NCBI GenBank assembly: GCA_038213835.1
Contig: JBBQSN010000070.1
Coordinates: 1-17,744 of the forward strand
Origin: JBBQSN01 sp038213835
GTDB taxonomy: Bacteria; Actinomycetota; Actinomycetes; Actinomycetales; CAWJMD01
Length of the DNA: 17,744 nt
Reading direction: 5' to 3'
Part shown: in pieces, positions 1 through 4,732 of the stretch
Numbering within the stretch: position 1 is the stretch's first letter
Layout: each line of letters opens with the position of its first letter
The notes under the pieces: generated by a model
The model's database searches: none
Seen by the model: the letters and a program-made list of their open reading frames with translations, nothing else
Told to the model about the DNA's origin: nothing
Translations under genes and position numbers: made by a program

Positions 1-1
1 G

Positions 2-1087
2 CGCGGTCGCGGTGGCGAGGCCAGCACCAGCGGATCGGCCGCCGTGCAGGAGGCGTTCTCGGCCGAACGCCAGGTGGCGACCCCGGTCGCCCCGATGCGC
101 GCGGCGGCCCCGGTCAGGCCCGTGCCCACCGGGCCGGGCGCCGGGCGCTCGCTCCCGCCCGGCGGGAGGGGCGGGGCCGCGCCCACCGGCGCTGCCCCCC
201 GGGTGCTGGGCAAGCCGCCGGTGCGCAAGCTCGCCCGCGACCTCGGAGTCGACCTCGCCGACGCCACCCCCACCGGCCCGAACGGCACCGTCTCCCGCGA
301 CGACGTGCTGGCGCTGGCCGACGGCTCCGCCCCTGTCGAGGTGCTGGAAGCGGCTGCGGTCCTCGCCCCGTCTGACAGCTCGGGCGAGCGGGAGGTGCGC
401 ACCCCGATCAAGGGCGTGCGCAAGATGACCGCCGAGGCGATGGTGCGCTCGGCCTTCACCGCCCCGCACGTGACCGAGTGGGTCACGATCGACGTCACGC
501 GGACGATGGAGCTGGTCAAGCGGCTCAAGGGCTCCCGCGAGCTCGACGGCATCAAGGTCTCCCCGCTCGCGATCCTGGCGAAGGCGCTGTGCGTGGCCGT
601 GCGGCGCAACCCCGGCATCAACGCGATGTGGGACGAGCAGGCCGGCGAGATCGTCACCAAGCACTACGTGAACCTCGGCATCGCCGCCGCCACGCCCCGC
701 GGCCTCGTCGTCCCGAACATCAAGGACGCCGACCGCCTCGACCTCGTCGGTCTCTCCACCGCGCTCAAGGCGCTCACCGAGACCGCCCGTCAGGGGCGTA
801 CACCGCCCGCCGACATGCAGGGCGGCACCATCTCGATCACGAACGTCGGCGTCTTCGGCGTCGACGGCGGCACCCCGATCCTCAACCCGGGCGAGGCCGC
901 GATCGTGTGCATGGGCCAGGTGCGCCCGATGCCGTGGGTCGTGGACGGCGAGCTGGCCGTCCGGCAGGTGATGCAGCTGACGCTGTCCTTCGACCATCGC
1001 CTCGTCGACGGCGACCTCGGCTCGCGGACGCTGGCCGACGTCGCCGCGATCCTGGAGAACCCGGAGATGGGCCTGGTCTGGGGTTGA
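2..1087 (+). CDS. 2-oxo acid dehydrogenase E2 component (dihydrolipoamide acyltransferase), 5'-truncated
   Basis: The frame is open to the left edge, so the true start and the N-terminal lipoyl domain lie outside the window; 361 residues are visible. Residues about 1-69 are an Ala/Pro/Gly-rich linker typical of E2 proteins. Residues about 70-106 are a peripheral subunit-binding domain (GKPPVRKLARDLGVDL, then GPNGTVSRDDVLAL), which docks E1 or E3. Residues about 133-361 form the trimer-forming acyltransferase domain. It ends with the catalytic DHRLVDG motif (His332, Asp336 in visible numbering) and the usual LENPEMGLVWG tail. The enzyme moves an acyl group from lipoyl-lysine to CoA in the cytoplasm. 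A single subunit-binding domain in an actinobacterium fits a branched-chain (BkdC-like) E2, but pyruvate E2 is not excluded because the E1 genes are not visible. The next gene is convergent, so this is the end of its operon. Confidence 0.93.
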   Translation, partial: RGRGGEASTSGSAAVQEAFSAERQVATPVAPMRAAAPVRPVPTGPGAGRSLPPGGRGGAAPTGAAPRVLGKPPVRKLARDLGVDLADATPTGPNGTVSRDDVLALADGSAPVEVLEAAAVLAPSDSSGEREVRTPIKGVRKMTAEAMVRSAFTAPHVTEWVTIDVTRTMELVKRLKGSRELDGIKVSPLAILAKALCVAVRRNPGINAMWDEQAGEIVTKHYVNLGIAAATPRGLVVPNIKDADRLDLVGLSTALKALTETARQGRTPPADMQGGTISITNVGVFGVDGGTPILNPGEAAIVCMGQVRPMPWVVDGELAVRQVMQLTLSFDHRLVDGDLGSRTLADVAAILENPEMGLVWG

Positions 1088-1209
1088 GCCCCGACCGTGC
1101 ATGACCCGGGAGCTGACCGGCCGACGTCAGCGAGCCTGCCCCATCCGGGTCGAGCGCCGCACGTGGTGCGTGCCGTCCGGCCGTCGCGGCTCGCGGTCGC
1201 CTCGAAGGA

Positions 1210-1632
1210 TCAGCACGGCGCCGCCGGCGCGGAGGTCGGGCCGTGATGCCGCACCAGCGTCACCGCCGCCTCGAACTCCGCCTCCGTGCACGGGTAGGCC
1301 GTACGCCGCGCCATCGCCAGGACCTGGTGGCTCGCGAACGCGGTACCGCGCAGCTCGAGCACCGACACCGGGTCGTGCGTCACGTAGGCGTCGACGTCCA
1401 GCGGGACGAACGGCTTGCCGTTCTCGCGTCGCTCGACGTCGCCGGCCACCGTCCCGACGGCGTGCACACCGCGCAGCTCTGGGTCGGGGTTCGCCATCCA
1501 GACCAGCACCCGGTCCCCGGGTGCGACGTCGCGCTGGATGCCGGTGACGCACCACGACGTGATCGGGTCGGTGAACAGGCGGCCGGGGTCGTCCCAGCGG
1601 CGGGGGTTGCCCTGCAGCACCCAGTGGCTCAT
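1210..1632 (-). CDS. EVE-domain (PUA-like) protein
   Basis: A 140-residue single-domain protein beginning MSHWVLQGNPRRWD and containing ITSWCVTGIQRDVAPGDRVL and VWMANPDPELRGVHAVG. This is the pattern of EVE domains: W at strand 1, a conserved GD turn before a VLVW strand, then a G-hAvG strand. EVE domains belong to the PUA-like fold and are thought to bind modified bases in DNA or RNA; some occur in restriction or RNA-modification systems. The ATG at 1632 is preferred because a perfect AGGAGG lies 5 nt upstream; an in-frame GTG at 1638 would overlap that site. It has no signal peptide or membrane segment. It is convergent with the E2 gene and divergent from the peptidase gene, so it appears to be a monocistronic housekeeping-type gene. 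Its ligand is unknown. Confidence 0.85.
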   Translation of the reverse strand: MSHWVLQGNPRRWDDPGRLFTDPITSWCVTGIQRDVAPGDRVLVWMANPDPELRGVHAVGTVAGDVERRENGKPFVPLDVDAYVTHDPVSVLELRGTAFASHQVLAMARRTAYPCTEAEFEAAVTLVRHHGPTSAPAAPC

Positions 1633-1637
1633 CGCCA

Positions 1638-1643
1638 CCTCCT
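1638..1643 (-). promoter_or_regulatory. Shine-Dalgarno site of the EVE-domain gene
   Basis: AGGAGG on the minus strand (CCTCCT on plus) sits 5 nt before the ATG at 1632. It decides the start against the in-frame GTG at 1638-1636, which overlaps the site itself. Confidence 0.8.
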
Positions 1644-1837
1644 GCCCTGATGGCGGTCCCTCACACCCATCGGGTCGGAGCCGCCCATCCTTCTGCCCCG
1701 TATGGTCCCATCTCTTGCGCCCCCGGCATCCGCGGTGACTTCCGCCCGCCCGTCCTCACGGTGTATCACCAGAGGCACCCGGCGCCTCCTGGCGCTGTCC
1801 ACCCCCTGACCCGGCCCTGCCAGCGAGGACGTGCTGC

Positions 1838-3370
1838 GTGATCCCCCCTTATGTCGTCGACGAGGTCATCGTCTCTCCTGGGGACGGCCACGCCGAGGCG
1901 GTGGCGGTGCTGCGGCGGGCTGCCAAGCACCACGGGCTGGTGCCGCGGGAGACCAGGCGGTCCAAGGACCTCGCCCGCGCGCTGGACGACCCGGAGTACC
2001 GCAGGACCCCGCGGTCCTTCGGCCTCGTCGACCAGGACGACCGCAGCGACTCCTCGGGCGCGGACGCGATGCGCGTGGTGCGCCGGGCCAAGCGGCTGGC
2101 CCGCACCGAGGCCGTGGACGGCCCCGACGGTCCCGACCTCGCCGTGATGATCAACGTCAACCACGTGCTGAGCGCTGACACCGGGCTCAGCGGGATGGCT
2201 CCGTACACGGGTGGGCACGCGCCGTACACCGGTGGGCACGTGCCGTACACCGGCGGCCACGTCCCCTACACCGGCGGGCACGGGGCCGAGTCGTACGGCG
2301 TCATCGGCTCGGGTGCGCGGCAGCCGGTCGAGTGGGTGGGCGCGGCACCGACCCGCACCGAGCCGAAGCGGCGGCCGGTCGTCGTCACGCTCGACACCGG
2401 CGTCGGCGACCACCCTTGGCTCACCAAGGCGCTCGGTGTCACCAAGGGGCTCAAGCTCGACAACGTCCGGCTCGGTTTCACCGACCCCGACAACGACCCG
2501 GAGATCAAGGGCATCCGCTGGGGCGTCCTGGACGGCGCCCTCGACAGCCACAGCGGCCACGGCACCTTCATCGCCGGCCTGGTCCGGCAGATCTGCCCGG
2601 ACGCCGACATCCGCGCGGTGCGGGTGATGCACGCCAACGGCGTCGCCGACGAGTACGAGCTGCTGCGCTGCCTGCTGGGCCTGGCCGAGCTGGTGCGCCG
2701 CGACCTCGCCGGCGAGGAGGGCGGGATGCGGGCCGACGTCGTCGTCCTGTCGCTCGGCTACCAGCACGAGACCCCCGAGGACGTCGCCTACGACGCGCTC
2801 ATGCTTCCCGTGCTGCGCGACCTCGGCGCGATGGGGGTCGCGGTGGTCGCCGCGGCGGGCAACAACGCCTCCGACTCCGAGGTCTTCCCCGCCGCGTTCG
2901 CCCCGCACCGGCGCGGGCCGGTGAAGCGTCCGGAGAAGGGGGTCGTCCCGGTGACGAGCGTTGGCTCGCTCAACCCGAACGGCACGATCGCGCTGTTCAG
3001 CAACTACGGCCACTGGGTGCGCTGCTGGGACAAGGGTGCCGCACTGATCAGCACGATGCCGCGCACCCTCAACGGCGGCGTGCAGCCCTCGGTCGAGGTG
3101 CTCGACGACGAGGGGGCCACCCACAGCACCCTCGACCTGGACGACTTCCGCGCCGGCTTCGGCGTGTGGAGCGGCACCAGCTTCGCCGCCCCGGTCATCG
3201 CGGCCAAGATCGCTCGGGAGATGCTGGCGCACCAGGGGTTCGCCCACGGACTCACCCCGGAGCAGGCCGCCGAGGTCGTGCGGGGCGTCGTGCGCCGGCA
3301 CCCGCTGCCCAAGGACACCGCGCCGCGCTCGCCGCAGGCGCCGCCGCGCAGGAGGCCGACCGAGCCGTGA
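1838..3370 (+). CDS. S8 family (subtilisin-like) serine peptidase, cytoplasmic, with PYTGGH heptad repeats
   Basis: 510 residues from a GTG start, with an AGGA-type ribosome site about 10 nt upstream. The full subtilase triad is present: Asp186 in TLDTGVGDHPW, His241 in SGHGTFIAGL and Ser448 in WSGTSFAAPVIAA. The oxyanion-hole residue is Asn342 in VVAAAGNNAS. Residues 1-121 precede the catalytic domain and may be a propeptide-like or substrate-gating domain. Residues 122-149 are four tandem heptads of the form PYTGGHx. There is no signal peptide or transmembrane segment, which is unusual because most subtilases are secreted; this one should act in the cytoplasm. Its stop overlaps the GTG start of the sigma factor gene by 4 nt, so the two are translationally coupled. 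The substrate is unknown. Candidates are the sigma factor, the small protein downstream, or its own repeat region. The family call is firm; the role is inference. Confidence 0.93.
   Translation: MIPPYVVDEVIVSPGDGHAEAVAVLRRAAKHHGLVPRETRRSKDLARALDDPEYRRTPRSFGLVDQDDRSDSSGADAMRVVRRAKRLARTEAVDGPDGPDLAVMINVNHVLSADTGLSGMAPYTGGHAPYTGGHVPYTGGHVPYTGGHGAESYGVIGSGARQPVEWVGAAPTRTEPKRRPVVVTLDTGVGDHPWLTKALGVTKGLKLDNVRLGFTDPDNDPEIKGIRWGVLDGALDSHSGHGTFIAGLVRQICPDADIRAVRVMHANGVADEYELLRCLLGLAELVRRDLAGEEGGMRADVVVLSLGYQHETPEDVAYDALMLPVLRDLGAMGVAVVAAAGNNASDSEVFPAAFAPHRRGPVKRPEKGVVPVTSVGSLNPNGTIALFSNYGHWVRCWDKGAALISTMPRTLNGGVQPSVEVLDDEGATHSTLDLDDFRAGFGVWSGTSFAAPVIAAKIAREMLAHQGFAHGLTPEQAAEVVRGVVRRHPLPKDTAPRSPQAPPRRRPTEP
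2201..2284 (+). repeat. Four tandem 21-bp in-frame repeats coding PYTGGHx
   Basis: Four uninterrupted 21-bp units encode PYTGGHA, PYTGGHV, PYTGGHV and PYTGGHG (residues 122-149 of the peptidase). The protein repeat is exact except at position 7. The codons for Pro, Thr, Gly and the last residue vary between units, so selection appears to act on the protein rather than the DNA. The repeat sits just before the catalytic core. Confidence 0.95.
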
Positions 3371-3954
3371 CCGCATCCACCCGGGGCACCGCCCTCACCG
3401 ACCGTGCGCGCGACCTGTTCCTCGCGTGGTCCGACGGCGACGCCCGCGCCCTCGACGACCTCGTCAAGCTGCTGACGCCGATGCTCTGGCACCTCGCCCG
3501 CTCCTACCGGGTCGACCACTCCGAGGCCGAGGACGCCGTCCAGAACACCTGGCTGGCGCTGGTGCGGCACCGCGGTAGCGTCCACGACGCCCAGGCGATC
3601 GTCCGCTGGCTGTCGGTCACGGTCCGCCGCGAGGCGGCCCGGCAGGCGCAGCGCAACCAGCGGATGGCCCCGGTCGAGGACGCCGAGGTCGACGCCCACC
3701 TGCCGCCCGTCGACGGTCCCGAGGTGATGGTCATCGACCTCGCCGACAGCAGCGTGCTCTGGCGGCACACGGCCGAGCTCTCCGAGCGCTGCCAGCACCT
3801 GCTGCGCGTGCTCGCGTTCTCCGACCGCCCCGACTACCGCCACATCTCGGACGAGCTGGGCATCCCCGTCGGCAGCATCGGCCCCACCCGGGGCCGCTGC
3901 CTGGACAAGCTGCGACGCGCCTGTGTCGCCGACCCGGAGTGGAGCTGGTCATGA
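3367..3954 (+). CDS. ECF-like sigma-70 family RNA polymerase sigma factor
   Basis: 195 residues, starting at a GTG whose last two bases are part of the peptidase stop (GTGA, 4-nt overlap); AGGAGG lies 11 nt upstream inside the peptidase gene. Region sigma-2 spans about residues 29-97, with the diagnostic stretch AEDAVQNTWLALVRH (core RNA polymerase and -10 contacts). Region sigma-4 spans about 133-184, with a helix-turn-helix (YRHISDELGIPVGSIGPTRG, then RCLDKLRR) for the -35 element. There is no sigma-3 and no C-terminal extension, as in ECF sigma factors. No zinc-binding anti-sigma protein or membrane anti-sigma factor is encoded nearby. The adjacent small protein and the two flanking proteases are therefore the best candidates for its control. 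Its stop overlaps the next start (ATGA). Its target promoters are not recognisable here. Confidence 0.92.
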   Translation: MTASTRGTALTDRARDLFLAWSDGDARALDDLVKLLTPMLWHLARSYRVDHSEAEDAVQNTWLALVRHRGSVHDAQAIVRWLSVTVRREAARQAQRNQRMAPVEDAEVDAHLPPVDGPEVMVIDLADSSVLWRHTAELSERCQHLLRVLAFSDRPDYRHISDELGIPVGSIGPTRGRCLDKLRRACVADPEWSWS

Positions 3955-4421
3955 CCATCGACCCGTCGGCCGAGGAGGCCGTCCTGCTCGACCAGCTGCG
4001 CGCGATGTGGGCCCGGCGCGACCCGGTGCCCGTCGACCTGGTCGACCGCGTCATGTTCGCGGTCTGGCTCGAGGACCTCGACACCGAGGTCGAGATGCTG
4101 ACGATGACCGCGCAGTCCGGCGACCTCGTGGGCGTGCGCGCCACCCAGACCGCCCGCACCGTCACCTTCAGCACCGACGACCTGTCCATCCTGATCACGG
4201 TGAGCGACCGCCCCGAGGGGCGTCGTCGCGTCGACGGCTGGGTCACCCCCCAGGGTTCCGGAGAGGTGACGCTGCGCCGCTCGGACGGCACGTCGGTCAC
4301 GGCGCCGGTCGACGCCGACGGCCGGTTCGCGCTCGACGACCTCTCTCCCGGGCTCGTCCAGATCGTGCTTCGCCGAGGGGACGCGGACCCGCTGGTCGCC
4401 GCCCCGCCGATCGAGCTCTGA
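3951..4421 (+). CDS. Small two-domain protein of unknown function; possible sigma-factor partner
   Basis: 156 residues. The ATG at 3951 overlaps the sigma-factor stop (ATGA), with GGAG 6 nt upstream; a GTG at 3939 is in frame but less well placed. Residues about 7-52 are predicted helical and acidic (LLDQLRAMWARRDPVPVDLV, then MFAVWLEDLDTEVEML). Residues 57-85 carry TVTFSTDDLSILITV. Residues 92-142 look like a carboxypeptidase-regulatory-like beta-sandwich: VDGWVTP, a VTLRR strand, DADGRFALDDLSPG and a VQIVLRR strand. It has no Cys, no signal peptide and no membrane segment, so it is not a classical ZAS or membrane anti-sigma factor. From memory, similar conserved hypothetical proteins sit beside sigma factors in other actinobacteria, but I cannot verify that here. 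Double coupling to the sigma gene suggests the products are made in similar amounts and may bind each other. The function is inferred only. Confidence 0.75.
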   Translation: MTIDPSAEEAVLLDQLRAMWARRDPVPVDLVDRVMFAVWLEDLDTEVEMLTMTAQSGDLVGVRATQTARTVTFSTDDLSILITVSDRPEGRRRVDGWVTPQGSGEVTLRRSDGTSVTAPVDADGRFALDDLSPGLVQIVLRRGDADPLVAAPPIEL

Positions 4422-4439
4422 CGGGGCGGCGCCGGAGCG

Positions 4440-4603
4440 GGATCGCCCGGCCCGGCGACGACGTCGGACTGCACCACCTGCCAGCGCTGCTGGTAGCGGT
4501 CGCGCGCCACGGCCGCCAGCGGTCCGATGTCGAGCTGTTCGCGCCGTACCTGCACCCCGGACAGGTCCTTGCGCGCCTGCTCCTCGCTGCCGGTGCGCTC
4601 CAC
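4440..4603 (-). pseudogene. Probable remnant of a conserved actinobacterial helical protein
   Basis: On the minus strand, from a GTG at 4603, the reading frame gives an Arg/Glu/Gln-rich helix (RTGSEEQARKDLSGVQVRRE) followed by LDIGPLAAVARDRYQQRWQ and VVQSDVV. This resembles, from memory, the start of the soluble part of a widespread actinobacterial hypothetical family with a YxxRWxxvQxxFVDDPxxAvxxAD pattern. After about 45 residues the similarity ends in Pro/Ala-rich low-complexity sequence that runs antisense to the small protein gene. The N-terminal membrane segment usual for that family is missing. I read it as an eroded fragment, but a chance reading frame is possible in DNA this GC-rich. 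Confidence 0.35.
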
Positions 4604-4604
4604 G

Positions 4605-4627
4605 CGGGGGCGGGGTCTGCGCCCCCG
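4605..4627. terminator. GC-rich stem-loop, possible terminator
   Basis: Perfect 8-bp stem CGGGGGCG / CGCCCCCG with the 7-nt loop GGGTCTG. No U-tract follows, which is common for actinobacterial terminators. It may end the peptidase-sigma-small protein transcript before the CHAT promoter. Confidence 0.4.
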
Positions 4628-4720
4628 TCGACCCTCGATCGTGCACCCGTCGTGCCGAACCCGCAGGTCCGGGTGACCTCGTACCGCATCGGACGCGCAC
4701 GTGACGGGTGCGCGGTGGGC

Positions 4721-4726
4721 CAGACT
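4721..4726 (+). promoter_or_regulatory. Candidate -10 element of the CHAT gene (leaderless arrangement)
   Basis: CAGACT lies exactly 6 nt before the GTG at 4733, and no Shine-Dalgarno sequence is present. The same box-N6-RTG spacing precedes two other genes in this window (TACGCT at 13225, TACCCT at 14018). It deviates from TANNNT at the first base. Confidence 0.45.
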
Positions 4727-4732
4727 GGGCCG

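Larger units (their letters stand above)
4422..4732. other. Intergenic region (311 bp) between the small protein and the CHAT gene
   Basis: There is no plus-strand gene here. It holds three things described separately: an antisense gene remnant (4440-4603), a perfect 8-bp GC stem-loop (4605-4627) and a probable promoter directly before the CHAT start. The gap breaks the otherwise overlapping operon, so the CHAT gene probably has its own transcript. Confidence 0.6.

Noticed and set aside
1088..1209. Small hairpin CGCAC-GTG-GTGCG (1158-1170) between the E2 and EVE genes
   Set aside because: Only 5 bp with a 3-nt loop; too weak in GC-rich DNA to call a terminator.
1633..1837. Promoter of the subtilase-sigma operon, for example TATGGT at 1701-1706
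   Set aside because: A single TANNNT match without a convincing -35 box, and no ECF-type box pair was recognisable, so autoregulation by the encoded sigma cannot be claimed.
2201..2284. Short tandem repeats as a possible CRISPR array
   Set aside because: Units are 21 bp, contiguous with no spacers, and lie in frame inside a coding region.
1766..3376. Minus-strand open frame of 536 codons opposite the subtilase gene
   Set aside because: Arg/Val/Gly-rich translation with no family pattern; it is a GC-bias shadow of the peptidase, whose triad and coupling are clear.
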